Positions 26,125-36,308 of a stretch of 64,000 bases of DNA are shown here, in pieces. The notes beneath the pieces are model-generated. The model did no database searches. It was not told the DNA's origin and saw nothing but the letters and a program-made list of their open reading frames with translations. How positions within the stretch are numbered: the stretch's first letter is position 1; each line of letters opens with the position of its first letter. Both the position numbers and the translations under genes were made by a program. Source of the DNA: Maledivibacter halophilus (GTDB lineage Bacteria; Bacillota; Clostridia; Peptostreptococcales; Caminicellaceae); NCBI RefSeq assembly GCF_900167445.1, contig NZ_FUZT01000002.1, positions 310,001 to 374,000 on the forward strand. The letters run 5' to 3'.

Positions 26125-27612
26125 ATGGCGGCATCTTTTTATAAAAGTACCAGAAGCAGTGACTTGAATATTACATCTTCAGAAGCAATAGTAAAGGGTC
26201 TGGCTCATGATGGAGGATTATATGTTCCTAAAGAATTTCCAATTATAGAAAAATCCTTCGATGAGCTTATGGATATGAATTATAGGGAATTGGCTTTTTA
26301 TATAATGAAGAAATATTTTACGGATTTTGAAGATAAGGAATTATTGCAATGTATAAATAGTGCATATGATGAGAAGTTTGATTCAAAGAATATAGCTGAA
26401 TTAATTGAATGTAGTGGCGTATATTTTCTAGAGTTATTCCATGGTCCGACACTGGCATTTAAAGATATGGCCCTTTCAATATTACCCTACTTACTTAAAA
26501 CTGCCAGTAAGAAACAAAATATAAAAAAGGAAATAGTAATACTTACTGCAACATCAGGAGATACGGGGAAAGCAGCCCTTGAGGGGTTTGCTGATGTAGA
26601 TGGAATAAAGATAATAGTTTTTTATCCGGAGGATGGAGTAAGTGAGATACAAAAAAGACAAATGATAACCCAACAAGGAAAAAATACATCTGTTATAGGT
26701 ATTGAGGGGAATTTTGACGATGCACAAAATGGGGTTAAGGAAGTTTTTGCTGATAAAGAATTTAATAATACAATAAATGAAAAAGGTTATATTTTTTCTT
26801 CAGCAAATTCTATTAATATTGGCAGATTAGTTCCACAAATAGTTTATTATTTTTATGCATATTTAAAAATGCTTAGAGAAGGTAAAATAGCAGAGGGTGA
26901 AAATATAAATATAGTGGTACCAACTGGCAATTTTGGGAATATACTGGCGGCCTATTATGGAAAGGAAATGGGACTTCCAGTTAATAAATTGATATGTGCT
27001 TCCAATGAAAATAATGTTTTGCATGATTTTATTAGTACGGGAATATATGATATAAGAAGAGAGTTTAAAAAGACTATTTCACCATCAATGGATATACTTA
27101 TTTCCAGCAATCTAGAGAGATTTCTATATGAATTAAGCTCTAAGGATGAGAAATTAATTAATAAATTGATGAAAAATCTTAAAGAAACAGGAAAATATGA
27201 AATAACCCAGGATATGAAGGAAAAGCTTAAGGATTTTTATGGAGGATATGTTGATGATGAAAAAACCCGAGAAACTATAAAAGATGTATATGAGAAATCA
27301 AATTATCTTATAGACACCCATACGGCTGTTGCCTATGCCGTTTATAAAAAATATAAAAAAGAAACAAAGGATGAGGCAAGGACAGTTATTGCTTCCACAG
27401 CAAGTCCCTATAAATTTACCAGAAGTGTTATGGAGGCCATAGATAAGAGTATTGAAGACCATGATGACTTTCACCTAATTAAAACAATGTCAAATCTTAC
27501 AGGATTAAATGTACCAAAGGGAATAAAAGATTTAGAGAAAAAAGAAATTTTACACAATAAAAAATGTAAAAAGAATGAAATAAAAAAAGTAATTGCTGAT
27601 ATTTTAGATTAA
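26125..27612 (+). CDS. thrC: Threonine synthase
   Basis: A PLP enzyme converting O-phosphohomoserine to threonine. At 495 residues it is of the longer type. The PLP lysine is Lys113 in HGPTLAFKDMA, and the phosphate-binding TATSGDTGKAAL and VVPTGNFGNILA are present. ATG 26125 follows GAGGTGAT. It is followed 36 bp later by thrB, so the two last steps of threonine synthesis are in one unit. Homoserine dehydrogenase is not in the window. Confidence 0.95.
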   Translation: MAASFYKSTRSSDLNITSSEAIVKGLAHDGGLYVPKEFPIIEKSFDELMDMNYRELAFYIMKKYFTDFEDKELLQCINSAYDEKFDSKNIAELIECSGVYFLELFHGPTLAFKDMALSILPYLLKTASKKQNIKKEIVILTATSGDTGKAALEGFADVDGIKIIVFYPEDGVSEIQKRQMITQQGKNTSVIGIEGNFDDAQNGVKEVFADKEFNNTINEKGYIFSSANSINIGRLVPQIVYYFYAYLKMLREGKIAEGENINIVVPTGNFGNILAAYYGKEMGLPVNKLICASNENNVLHDFISTGIYDIRREFKKTISPSMDILISSNLERFLYELSSKDEKLINKLMKNLKETGKYEITQDMKEKLKDFYGGYVDDEKTRETIKDVYEKSNYLIDTHTAVAYAVYKKYKKETKDEARTVIASTASPYKFTRSVMEAIDKSIEDHDDFHLIKTMSNLTGLNVPKGIKDLEKKEILHNKKCKKNEIKKVIADILD

Positions 27613-27648
27613 AATAATTTCTACATTAGATTAGATAGGGTGATAAAA

Positions 27649-28530
27649 GTGATAAAAGTAAAAGTTCCTGCCACAAGTGCAAATATAGGTCCTGGTTTTG
27701 ATTGCCTTGGAGTGGCTTTAAATCTATATAATACATTTTATTTTGAGGAAATAGAAAAAGGATTGGATATACAGGGCTGCTGTGAAGAATTTTCTAATGA
27801 AAATAATTTGATCTATACTTCTATGAAAAAATGCTTTGAAAGAATTGGGTATAATTTTAAAGGAATTAGAATAATAATCGAAGATGATATTCCTTTATCC
27901 AGAGGATTGGGCAGCAGTGCTGCTTGTATAGTTGGAGGAGTAATTGGTGCCAATGAAATTGCAGGGAAAGTTTTATCAAAGGAAGAAATATTGAAGCTTG
28001 CTGTTGAGATCGAAGGGCATCCCGATAACGTTGCTCCTGCCATTTTTGGTGGTATGACTGTGGCAATACAGGATGAAGATAATATACATTATAGTAAAAT
28101 AAATGTGGCTAAAGGGTTGAAGTTTTATGCAATGATTCCAGATTTTACACTTTCAACCAAAGAGTCAAGGGCAGTGCTGCCCAAAGAAATTCCCTATAAA
28201 GATGGAGTATTTAATGTAGGTCGGGTGGCTTTACTTATAACAGCCTTAACAAATGGTGAATTCCATCTTCTAAAAACCTCCTGCGATGATAAATTACATC
28301 AAATATATAGGGGGAAGCTTATACAGGATTTTGATAGAATTAAAGAGAAATGTGAAGAATTTGGTTCATTAGGAATGTTTTTAAGTGGAGCAGGACCAAC
28401 TTTAATGGCCTTAGATGAGGATAAGAATAGTAAATTTTATGACGATATTAAAGGATTCTTAAAGACTTTAGATAATAAATGGGAAGTAAAGCCTTTGGAT
28501 ATTGATTTTAGTGGAGCTATGGTTTTATAA
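27649..28530 (+). CDS. thrB: Homoserine kinase
   Basis: A GHMP-family kinase making O-phosphohomoserine for ThrC. GTG 27649 is preferred: the upstream AGGGTGAT then serves as ribosome site and the protein begins [21 protein letters not shown], the standard start. An alternative GTG lies at 27640. The ATP-binding motif is [16 protein letters not shown], and the C-terminal GHMP motif is [11 protein letters not shown]. Length is 293 residues. Confidence 0.94.
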   Translation: MIKVKVPATSANIGPGFDCLGVALNLYNTFYFEEIEKGLDIQGCCEEFSNENNLIYTSMKKCFERIGYNFKGIRIIIEDDIPLSRGLGSSAACIVGGVIGANEIAGKVLSKEEILKLAVEIEGHPDNVAPAIFGGMTVAIQDEDNIHYSKINVAKGLKFYAMIPDFTLSTKESRAVLPKEIPYKDGVFNVGRVALLITALTNGEFHLLKTSCDDKLHQIYRGKLIQDFDRIKEKCEEFGSLGMFLSGAGPTLMALDEDKNSKFYDDIKGFLKTLDNKWEVKPLDIDFSGAMVL

Positions 28531-28584
28531 AAAAGTAAATTAAGGGAATTGGGGAAAAGGGATGAAATAATTGGAGCGATAATT

Positions 28585-30648
28585 ATGGTTAGGAAAAGAA
28601 TAGCCGTTGCTACTATTAATAATAATAGTTTGGAATTATATAGTAATGAGATTAAAAGTATATTTTTGGATTATATAGATTTAGATAAATATTGTTTTGA
28701 GGATGGAAGTATTGAAAATGGAATAGAGGCAGATATTGTGCTTATACCGTCATATGAATCCTTTGAAACAATAAAGGTGTATTTGAAAAACAATGCAGAG
28801 ATTATTGTTGCCAATAGAACTATTACCAAGAGAGGACTTAATAAAATAGTTGATTTACCTAAGGGAACAAAAGCAATGCTTGTCAATGTTAGCCCGGAAA
28901 CTGCCGTAGAAACTATTTCAACAATTTATCAATTAGGCATAAAGCATATTGAGTTTATTCCTATTTATCCTGGAGTCAAAGCTATACCAGATATAGATGT
29001 TGCCATTACTCCAGGAGAGAAAAAATATGTACCTAAAACAGTTAAAAAAATTTTTGATATTGGTAGTAGAGTTTTAGATATTAATACCATAATAAATATT
29101 GCTGAGAAATTAGATTTAGAATTTTTACTATCTTGTCAAAATACTAGAGAGTATTTCGACAGCATTGTGCCATTAAATTGTGGTTTAGAAAAAATGATAG
29201 GAAAAACCCATAGACTTGAAAGTCAATTTGATATTTTACTTGAAATACTGGATGAAGCAATTATAGGTGTCAATAGAAATGGCCGTGTATATTTTTATAA
29301 CGATAGTGCTGAAAGAATAATTGGAAAAAGTACAAATAATGTATTTGGAATTAACTTAAAAAACATATTTCCTCAGATACCCTTTGATCAGGTTCTTTCA
29401 ACATTAAAACCAATTAAGGATAAGCTTGTGAAGATTTCGGGGGTAGATTTTGTGGTCACCATTGCACCTATACTAAAAATGAATACCCTTTATGGAGCAG
29501 TGGCAAATATTCGACGGTTTAGTAATACAGAAAAAAAGCAGCATAAGTTAAGGGCTCAATTGATTGACAAGGGTCATAAGGCAAAATATACATTTGAGGA
29601 TATTATAGGTAATAGCAAAAAAATTCAGAACTGTAAGGAGATAGCTAAAAAAATAGCTAAATCTGATTCCTCTATCTTGATTACCGGAGAAAGTGGAACT
29701 GGAAAAGAGTTGTTTGCACAAGCTATACACAATCATTCCCCAAGAAAAAGTTATCCATTTGTGGCTGTTAACTGTGCAGCCCTTTCTGAAAATCTTTTGG
29801 AAAGTGAACTCTTTGGTTATGAAGAAGGGGCCTTTACAGGAGCCCGTAAAGGTGGAAAGTTAGGATTATTTGAGCTTGCCCATATGGGGACTTTATTTTT
29901 AGATGAAATTGCTGAAATGCCTTTGAATTTGCAGGCAAGGCTTTTGAGGGTTTTGCAGGAGAAGGAAGTTATGAGAATAGGTGGAGATTATATTATTAAT
30001 GTAGATGTCAGAATAATAGCAGCTACAAATCAGAATTTAGAAAAATTGGTCAATAATAGACAATTTAGACAGGACTTATATTATAGATTGAATGTTATAC
30101 CGCTGCAAATACCAGCATTAAGGGAAAGAAAAGAAGATATATCACCTATTATTGATGAAATAAAAAAGGATTTAAATTCGAATTTCAAATTAACACGGGA
30201 TGCTTTAAATAATCTAATAAATTATGAGTGGAAGGGTAATATTAGAGAGCTGAGGAATTGTATAGAGTATCTTACAAACATTGAAGAACCCATAGTGGAT
30301 GCAAAACTCTTACCTCTAAGATATAGCATGAACAATAATAAAGAAGCTCTGACCCAGGAAGAAAAAATACTGTTTAATAAATTTAAAGCATTATCAGCAG
30401 ATAATATTAAAGAGTATTTTTTTATTCTAAAACAACTCAGAAAATGCTATATTAATAAAACCCGGTTGGGAAGAAGAAGTCTTGAAAGAATTGCAAAGGA
30501 TAATGGGATTTTTCTAACTGAGCATGAAATAAGGAATATGCTATTAATTCTTGAAAAGTTTTCAATTGTAGAGATAAGAAAAGGTAGGGGAGGAACACAA
30601 CTAACTGATTTTGGATTTAAAGTTTTATATGAATTACAAAAGGGATAA
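28585..30648 (+). CDS. Sigma-54-dependent activator with non-Fis C-terminal winged helix
   Basis: A ~687-residue enhancer-binding protein. ATG 28585 follows GGAG; a TTG at 28549 is a possible earlier start. Residues ~1-200 form a PrpR-N-like sensor (ending [22 protein letters not shown]), followed by a PAS domain (~235-320) and an AAA+ domain with Walker A GESGTGKE, an intact GAFTGA loop and LFLDEIAEM. The C-terminus is not Fis-like but a winged-helix type ([21 protein letters not shown], then [13 protein letters not shown]). The same tail occurs in the regulator at 42776. A -24/-12 promoter lies 228 bp after its stop, before the C26 hydrolase and peptide-binding protein genes, its likely targets. 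Confidence 0.9.
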   Translation: MVRKRIAVATINNNSLELYSNEIKSIFLDYIDLDKYCFEDGSIENGIEADIVLIPSYESFETIKVYLKNNAEIIVANRTITKRGLNKIVDLPKGTKAMLVNVSPETAVETISTIYQLGIKHIEFIPIYPGVKAIPDIDVAITPGEKKYVPKTVKKIFDIGSRVLDINTIINIAEKLDLEFLLSCQNTREYFDSIVPLNCGLEKMIGKTHRLESQFDILLEILDEAIIGVNRNGRVYFYNDSAERIIGKSTNNVFGINLKNIFPQIPFDQVLSTLKPIKDKLVKISGVDFVVTIAPILKMNTLYGAVANIRRFSNTEKKQHKLRAQLIDKGHKAKYTFEDIIGNSKKIQNCKEIAKKIAKSDSSILITGESGTGKELFAQAIHNHSPRKSYPFVAVNCAALSENLLESELFGYEEGAFTGARKGGKLGLFELAHMGTLFLDEIAEMPLNLQARLLRVLQEKEVMRIGGDYIINVDVRIIAATNQNLEKLVNNRQFRQDLYYRLNVIPLQIPALRERKEDISPIIDEIKKDLNSNFKLTRDALNNLINYEWKGNIRELRNCIEYLTNIEEPIVDAKLLPLRYSMNNNKEALTQEEKILFNKFKALSADNIKEYFFILKQLRKCYINKTRLGRRSLERIAKDNGIFLTEHEIRNMLLILEKFSIVEIRKGRGGTQLTDFGFKVLYELQKG

Positions 30649-30685
30649 AAGGGATACCTTTTATCCCTTTTATCCCTTTTGTAGA
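30638..30685 (+). terminator. Terminator overlapping the activator stop codon
   Basis: A perfect 19-bp stem formed by tandem AAAAGGGATA units (30638-30656) with TATCCCTTT units (30662-30680), five-base loop. It includes the TAA at 30646-30648. Confidence 0.8.
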
Positions 30686-30875
30686 TATTTTTAAGTGTAG
30701 AATTATTTAAATTTAAAATAATTTAACTTTTTCAAAAAAAGTGGGTTCGATAAGTCTCCCTTAAATAGGAAGCCAATAATAGCAGAGCATGGAGAGGATT
30801 AGAGGAAGCATATATTGGGCTTTATTGGAAATGTTTTGGCTTAATTTTTAACTAAATATAATAACTAAAGTAAAT

Positions 30876-30890
30876 TGGCATATATATTGC
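30876..30890 (+). promoter_or_regulatory. Sigma-54 (-24/-12) promoter for the peptide-hydrolase/binding-protein pair
   Basis: TGGCATATATATTGC matches TGGCA-N6-TTGC with exact doublet spacing and is followed by TTTT. Transcription should start near 30902, about 50 bp before the ATG at 30951. It lies downstream of an activator with an intact sigma-54 contact motif. Confidence 0.8.
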
Positions 30891-30950
30891 TTTTAAATTA
30901 AAGTAGTGCTTTCATTAATATAAACAAACAATAGAATTGGAGGATATTAG

Positions 30951-31721
30951 ATGCAGCCATTAATTGGAGTGACTACTTATTATGTTAGTGATAGAGAAAT
31001 GGAGGAAAAAAGATATAGGGGCAGAGATGAACAGGATATGCTTATGTCTACAATGGATTATTCAAGATGTGTTAAAAATTCAGGAGGAATACCACTAGCT
31101 ATACCGGTTATTAATGATGATGATTATATTTCTAAGCTGGTAGAAAGCTTGGATGGTATTCTATTTACAGGTGGAGCTGATATCTATCCCTATTTATATG
31201 GAAAACCAATAATGAAGGGGCTTGGGAGAATAGTATTGGAAAGAGATGAATTTGAAATTAAGTTATTGGAAAAGTTATTGGAAATGGATAAACCAGTTTT
31301 GGGAATATGTAGAGGGCTTCAATTGATTAATGTTTTTTTTGGAGGAACAATATATCAAGACATATATGAAGCCAATATAACAAATCAGGAGCATGTATGT
31401 TCAATGCTACCTAAGTATACTAAATGTCATAAAGTAACTATAAAAGAAGAGAGTAGATTGTATAAAGCATTTGGTAAAAAGATGTTGGACGTAAACAGTT
31501 TACATCATCAAGCTATTGAGATTCTTGGAGATGGGCTTATAGAAACTGCTATATCTGAGGATAAGATTATTGAAGGAATTGAACATAAAAACCATAGATT
31601 TGTAATTGGAGTACAATGGCATCCTGAGATGATGGCTGATGTATATAATGAACAGCAAAGGATATTTCAGCTGTTTATTAATGAAGCATCATCAAATAAA
31701 AAGAGAAATTCTTTTAAATAA
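30951..31721 (+). CDS. Class-I glutamine amidotransferase-like hydrolase (peptidase C26)
   Basis: A 256-residue gamma-glutamyl hydrolase of the PuuD/peptidase C26 family. The nucleophile is Cys120 in LGICRGLQLINVFFGG, and the His-Glu pair is His224/Glu226 in VQWHPEMM. Related enzymes cleave gamma-glutamyl-GABA or other gamma-glutamyl compounds. ATG 30951 follows GGAGG. It shares a sigma-54 promoter with the peptide-binding lipoprotein 19 bp downstream, which suggests that a gamma-glutamyl or other amide-linked peptide is imported and cut. The substrate is inferred. Confidence 0.9.
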   Translation: MQPLIGVTTYYVSDREMEEKRYRGRDEQDMLMSTMDYSRCVKNSGGIPLAIPVINDDDYISKLVESLDGILFTGGADIYPYLYGKPIMKGLGRIVLERDEFEIKLLEKLLEMDKPVLGICRGLQLINVFFGGTIYQDIYEANITNQEHVCSMLPKYTKCHKVTIKEESRLYKAFGKKMLDVNSLHHQAIEILGDGLIETAISEDKIIEGIEHKNHRFVIGVQWHPEMMADVYNEQQRIFQLFINEASSNKKRNSFK

Positions 31722-31740
31722 AAATAAAGGGGAGATTGAA

Positions 31741-33423
31741 TTGAAGGAAAAACTAACAGCTATTTTTTTGGTTTTCTTATTAACTATGAGTTTGTTTGTT
31801 GGATGTGCACCCAAAGAAAATGAAGCCAATACAGAAAAAACTGCTGATAGCAATACTGAAAAAGAGGAAGAAAAGCCAGCTGATGAGGGGAAAAATGAAG
31901 GAATGGTATTGAATTTTTGTTTACCCGATGAACCAAGAACCCTTGATCCAACTCTAAATTCTCAAGCTGTAGCAGGAGATATAATAAACAATATCTATGA
32001 AGGTCTAATGAGGGAAGTAGACGGTGAATTAGTTCCTGCAATAGCGGAAAGATATGAGGTGAGTGATGATGGCTTGAAATACACCTTTTATTTAAAGGAT
32101 ACAAAATGGTCTGATGGCAAGCCTCTGACTGCCCATGATTTTAAATATACTTGGCTAAGGGCTTTAGATCCTGAAACTGCTTCAGATTATGCCATGCTCT
32201 TGTTTTATATCAAAGGAGGACATGAATTTTTCAGTGGAGAAGGTAAAAAAGAAGATGTGGCTATTAATGTTATTGATGATAGAACATTAGAGGTTGAATT
32301 AAAATCACCTACACCTTATTTCTTAAATTTAACTTCATTTTATACTTATCTACCAGTTAGACAGGATGTAGTTGAAAAAGACTCTGAAGGCTGGGCAACT
32401 AATACAGATATTATTGTGACTAATGGTCCATTTACACTTAAAGAATATGTTAGTGGAGATAGATTTGTTCTAGAAAAAAATGAAAACTATTGGAATGCAG
32501 ATAAAGTAAAATTAGATAAAATAAATGCAAATATTCTAGTAAATGAATCAACAGCATTAATGGCATATCAATCAGATGATATTGATATTATGAGTAATAT
32601 TCCAACCCAAGAGATACCTATATTAAGCAGTGAAAGTGATGAATTTAATATTAGACCTAAAATAGGAACGTATTTTTATGTTTTTAATAATAGTAAAGCT
32701 CCTACAGATGATGTAAATGTAAGAAAGGCCCTTAATCTAGCTATAGACAGAAAGTCAATATGTGAGAATATAACCAAGGGTGCAGAGGTTCCGGCTACTA
32801 CTTATGTTCCTCCAGGATTAAAAGATACAAGAGGAAATGAATTTAGTTCAATGGTTGACTATGGTATCAGTCCAGAAGCTGATATTGAAAAGGCAAAGGA
32901 ATATTTAACTAAAGCGGGATATCCAGATGGGGAGGGTTTTCCTGAGATAGAAATATTATATAATACCTCTGAAACCCATAAGATCATAGCTGAGGCTATT
33001 CAGGAGATGTGGAAGAAAAACTTAAATATAGAGGTATCTTTAACTAATCAGGAATGGCCTGTTTTTGCTAGTTCCAGAAGGTATGGTAAGTATACTGGAG
33101 CTGCTAGATTTGGATGGTTTGTTGATTATGCTGATGCAATGTCAATGCTGGAAATACTTGAATCACAGGATACTAATAATTCTGCACAATGGATGAGTGA
33201 AGAGTACAATCAACTTCTTCTTGATGCAAGAAATGAAAATGATCCTGAGAAAAGAGATGAGGCTCTATATGCTGCAGAAAAAATGCTCTTTGATCAGCAG
33301 GTTATCATGCCTATTTTCTATTATACTGATAAATTTTTAATTAAAAAGAGAGTAGTAGATTGGCAAAAGGGTTCTCTAGGTAATTGGTTCTTTGGTTATA
33401 CATATATAGATAACCAACTCTAA
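31741..33423 (+). CDS. Oligopeptide ABC transporter substrate-binding lipoprotein
   Basis: A solute-binding family 5 protein (OppA type) that captures peptides outside the cell. The start is TTG 31741, seven bases after GGGGAG; an upstream in-frame ATG at 31639 lies inside the previous gene. The signal peptide ends in LFVGC with lipid-modified Cys22, followed by a Glu/Lys/Asn-rich linker. The mature part has the family pattern PDEPRTLDPTLNSQ, then NIYEGLMRE and KYTFYLKDTKWSDGKPLTAHDF. There are no permease genes directly after it, so it may work with the transporter at 38.9-42.7 kb or one elsewhere. Confidence 0.92.
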   Translation: MKEKLTAIFLVFLLTMSLFVGCAPKENEANTEKTADSNTEKEEEKPADEGKNEGMVLNFCLPDEPRTLDPTLNSQAVAGDIINNIYEGLMREVDGELVPAIAERYEVSDDGLKYTFYLKDTKWSDGKPLTAHDFKYTWLRALDPETASDYAMLLFYIKGGHEFFSGEGKKEDVAINVIDDRTLEVELKSPTPYFLNLTSFYTYLPVRQDVVEKDSEGWATNTDIIVTNGPFTLKEYVSGDRFVLEKNENYWNADKVKLDKINANILVNESTALMAYQSDDIDIMSNIPTQEIPILSSESDEFNIRPKIGTYFYVFNNSKAPTDDVNVRKALNLAIDRKSICENITKGAEVPATTYVPPGLKDTRGNEFSSMVDYGISPEADIEKAKEYLTKAGYPDGEGFPEIEILYNTSETHKIIAEAIQEMWKKNLNIEVSLTNQEWPVFASSRRYGKYTGAARFGWFVDYADAMSMLEILESQDTNNSAQWMSEEYNQLLLDARNENDPEKRDEALYAAEKMLFDQQVIMPIFYYTDKFLIKKRVVDWQKGSLGNWFFGYTYIDNQL

Positions 33424-33535
33424 AGTATTATAAATTTCCCAGAAAAAATGTAAAAGCCTTTATTATTTTCTGTGAAGTTTATATTAAATTATTGTAATTA
33501 AAATTTTGGATAGCTGAGTAGTATATATTAAAAAT

Positions 33536-33577
33536 AAAGAGTTGAAGGGATAAAATTACCCTTTCAGCTCTTTTATT
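33536..33577 (+). terminator. Terminator downstream of the peptide-binding protein
   Basis: AAAGAG-TTGAAGGG (33536-33549) pairs with CCCTTTCAG-CTCTTT (33559-33572), with one mismatch, and is followed by TTATTG. It lies 110 bp after the stop codon. Confidence 0.65.
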
Positions 33578-33759
33578 GTGGGATTAATTTTTGAAAAACT
33601 ATATATTTTAGTTTTGGTTACAACCTATTTGAAATATAGAGTATTATAGAGGAAAAAAGAGAATTATCAAAAACAGAGTAATATTATTGTTGATTATGGG
33701 GCTTTTTTCTTATTGAGATTTAAGCTTTCATTTGATAGAATTTAAATAGAAAATGAAAA

Positions 33760-33807
33760 GACAAAAAATTATTTTTGCCCTTTTAAAAAATGAGGGTATT
33801 TTTTGTC
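33760..33807 (+). promoter_or_regulatory. Hairpin in front of the nrdD boxes
   Basis: GACAAAAAAT (33760-33769) and ATTTTTTGTC (33798-33807) are exact inverted repeats, with GCCC/GGGT pairing inside. It ends 10 bp before the first NrdR-like box. It may be a terminator of incoming transcripts or part of nrd control. Confidence 0.5.
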
Positions 33808-33817
33808 ACTTAAAAAT

Positions 33818-33858
33818 CTATATATAGTATATAAGGATAAAAATAATACCATATATAG
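33818..33858 (+). promoter_or_regulatory. Putative tandem NrdR boxes
   Basis: CTATATATAG (33818-33827) and CCATATATAG (33849-33858) resemble the core of the NrdR box (CwATATATwG type). Their centres are 31 bp apart, three helical turns, the spacing known for NrdR pairs. The second box is 18 bp before the nrdD ATG. NrdR would repress nrdDG when dATP is sufficient. Confidence 0.55.
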
Positions 33859-33875
33859 CGGAAAGGAAGAAGTGT

Positions 33876-36248
33876 ATGATTGAAAAAATAAAAAAGAGAG
33901 ACGGGAGAATTATTAACTTTATTCCTGAAAAGATTACAGCAGCAATTTTTAAAGCTGCAAAAGCTGTCGCGGATCAAGAAGAAAGTCAAGCTTCTTATGA
34001 TATAGCAGAGAAATTGACTCAGCAAGTGACAACTTTTCTAAATAGAAAATACAGTAATGAAATTCCAACAGTTGAGCAGGTGCAGGACGCAGTTGTAAAA
34101 GTACTTATAGAGAATGGCCATGCAAAAACAAGTCAGGAATACATACTTTATAGAGCTGAAAGAACTAGAATTAGAGAAACTAAGACACGTCTTATGAAGA
34201 CTATTGAAACTATTACACTAAAAGATGCCACAGAAAGCGATACAAAAAGGGAAAATGCAAATATTGATGGTAATACTGCCATGGGAACTATGCTTCAATA
34301 TGGTAGTACAGTTTCTAAAGAGTTTTGTAAAGCACATATGCTAAAGCCTGAACATGCATATGCTCATGATAGTGGAGATATACATATACATGATTTGGAC
34401 TTTTTTAACATGGGAACCTTGACATGTACTCAAATAGATGTGTTAAAGCTGTTTAAGAATGGATTTTCAACAGGACATGGTTTTTTAAGGGAGCCTCAAG
34501 ATGTTATGAGTTATGCAGCATTGGCTGCTATAGCTATACAGTCGAATCAGAATGATCAGCATGGAGGACAAAGTATACCTACATTTGATTTTGGTTTAGC
34601 ACCAGGGGTGAAAAAGACTTATAAAAAGCTTTATGCTGAAAATATGATAAAGGCTTTAACATTTAATTTTGACTTTGAAGATAAGGATGCTAAGGATATA
34701 ACCAATGAAATAATTCAAAACTGTGAAGCATCTTCAGGGAAAGAATTAGAACTTAAAGAAGATGAGAAATATAATGCTGAAGAAATAACCTTATTAAAAA
34801 ATAAGCTTAATATAGATGATGAAAAAGCTTTGAAAATACAAAAATTCACTAGAAAAAATACATACAAGGAAACCGATAGAAAAACTTATCAGGCTATGGA
34901 GGCCTTTATACATAATTTGAATACCATGCATTCCAGAGCAGGTGCTCAAGTACCCTTTAGTAGTGTAAACTTTGGTACAGATACTTCCCAGGAAGGCAGA
35001 ATGGTTATAAAAAATCTTCTTCTTGCAACAGAAGCAGGTTTAGGAAATGGAGAAACTCCTATATTTCCAATATTAATTTTTAAGGTTAAGGAAGGAATTA
35101 ACTATAATGAGGACGATATAAACTATGATTTATTTAAATTATCATGTAGAGTTTCAGCCAAAAGATTATTTCCTAACTTTAGCTTTATAGATGCCCCATT
35201 TAATGCCCAGTATTATGTGCCAGGAAGACCGGAAACAGAAGCAACTTATATGGGATGTAGAACAAGGGTAGTTGGAAATGTTTATGATAAATCAAGGGAA
35301 ATAGTTACAGGTAGAGGAAATATTTCCTTTTCGTCAATAAACCTTCCAAGGCTTGGAATAAAATATGGAAGCGTGAAAAATGGTTCTGCCAATATAGAAG
35401 GATTTTTTGAAGATTTGGATTCCAAGGTTGATTTATTAATAGATCAATTAATGGAAAGATTGCAGGTTCAGCAAACTAAGAAGGTTAAAAATTTTCCATT
35501 CCTCATGGGTCAAGGGGTTTGGATTGATTCAGACAAATTATCCTGGGAGGATAGTGTAAGTGACATAATAAAGCACGGAACATTAACTGTAGGTTTCATA
35601 GGTTTGGCTGAATGTTTAAAGGCACTAATTGGAAAGCACCATGGAGAAAGTGAAGAAGCCCAGGAGCTTGGACTTAGAATTGTAAGATTTATGAGGGATA
35701 AACTTGATGCTAATTCTCAAAAGTATAAATTAAATTTCTCTCTTATAGCCACACCTGCTGAAGGATTATCAGGTAGATTTACTAGACTTGATAAAGAGAT
35801 GTTTGGAGAAATAGAAGGAATTAATGATAGAGATTATTATACAAATTCATTTCATATTCCTGTTTATCATGAAATCAGTGCCTTTGACAAAATAAAATTG
35901 GAAGCACCTTATCATTCCTTGACTAATGCAGGACATATTACTTATATCGAGCTTGATGGGGACCCATCGGATAATCTTGAAGCCTTCGAGACGGTTGTAA
36001 GGGCAATGCATAAGGCCGGCATTGGATATGGAAGCATAAATCATCCTGTAGACAGAGATCCGGTTTGTGGATATAACGGAGTCATTCATGATGTTTGTCC
36101 AAGATGTGGAAGAACTGAAGACGACGGTATAAAATTCGAAAGAATTCGAAGAATTACTGGATATTTAGTTGGGACCATAGATAGATTTAATGATGCTAAG
36201 CTGGCTGAGGTGAAAGATAGAAGAAAACATGGTATGGGACAAAGATAA
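33876..36248 (+). CDS. nrdD: Anaerobic (class III) ribonucleoside-triphosphate reductase
   Basis: It reduces ribonucleotides to deoxyribonucleotides using a glycyl radical, and works only without oxygen. The 790-residue protein begins with an ATP-cone (IKKRDGRIINFIPEKITAAIFKAAKAV) for allosteric control. The radical glycine is Gly762 in RRITGYLVGT. A zinc-type region lies just before it (PVCGYNG ... DVCPRCGR); only three Cys are visible there. ATG 33876 follows GGAAAGGAAG. The activase nrdG starts 60 bp downstream. Confidence 0.96.
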   Translation: MIEKIKKRDGRIINFIPEKITAAIFKAAKAVADQEESQASYDIAEKLTQQVTTFLNRKYSNEIPTVEQVQDAVVKVLIENGHAKTSQEYILYRAERTRIRETKTRLMKTIETITLKDATESDTKRENANIDGNTAMGTMLQYGSTVSKEFCKAHMLKPEHAYAHDSGDIHIHDLDFFNMGTLTCTQIDVLKLFKNGFSTGHGFLREPQDVMSYAALAAIAIQSNQNDQHGGQSIPTFDFGLAPGVKKTYKKLYAENMIKALTFNFDFEDKDAKDITNEIIQNCEASSGKELELKEDEKYNAEEITLLKNKLNIDDEKALKIQKFTRKNTYKETDRKTYQAMEAFIHNLNTMHSRAGAQVPFSSVNFGTDTSQEGRMVIKNLLLATEAGLGNGETPIFPILIFKVKEGINYNEDDINYDLFKLSCRVSAKRLFPNFSFIDAPFNAQYYVPGRPETEATYMGCRTRVVGNVYDKSREIVTGRGNISFSSINLPRLGIKYGSVKNGSANIEGFFEDLDSKVDLLIDQLMERLQVQQTKKVKNFPFLMGQGVWIDSDKLSWEDSVSDIIKHGTLTVGFIGLAECLKALIGKHHGESEEAQELGLRIVRFMRDKLDANSQKYKLNFSLIATPAEGLSGRFTRLDKEMFGEIEGINDRDYYTNSFHIPVYHEISAFDKIKLEAPYHSLTNAGHITYIELDGDPSDNLEAFETVVRAMHKAGIGYGSINHPVDRDPVCGYNGVIHDVCPRCGRTEDDGIKFERIRRITGYLVGTIDRFNDAKLAEVKDRRKHGMGQR

Positions 36249-36308
36249 ACAGCTTTAAGAATTAGAGAATTTAATATTGTTTATGTAATAGTAAGGAGAT
36301 GTAAGTTA

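Larger units (their letters stand above)
33424..33875. other. Intergenic region before nrdD, 452 bp
   Basis: It contains a terminator (33536-33577), a second hairpin (33760-33807) and a putative NrdR box pair (33818-33858). No gene is apparent in the rest. Confidence 0.6.

Noticed and set aside
36063..36120. Loss of the NrdD zinc site as a sign of inactivation
   Set aside because: Three Cys are visible where four are usual, but the radical-glycine motif and all other regions are intact, and nrdG is adjacent; the fourth ligand may be another residue.
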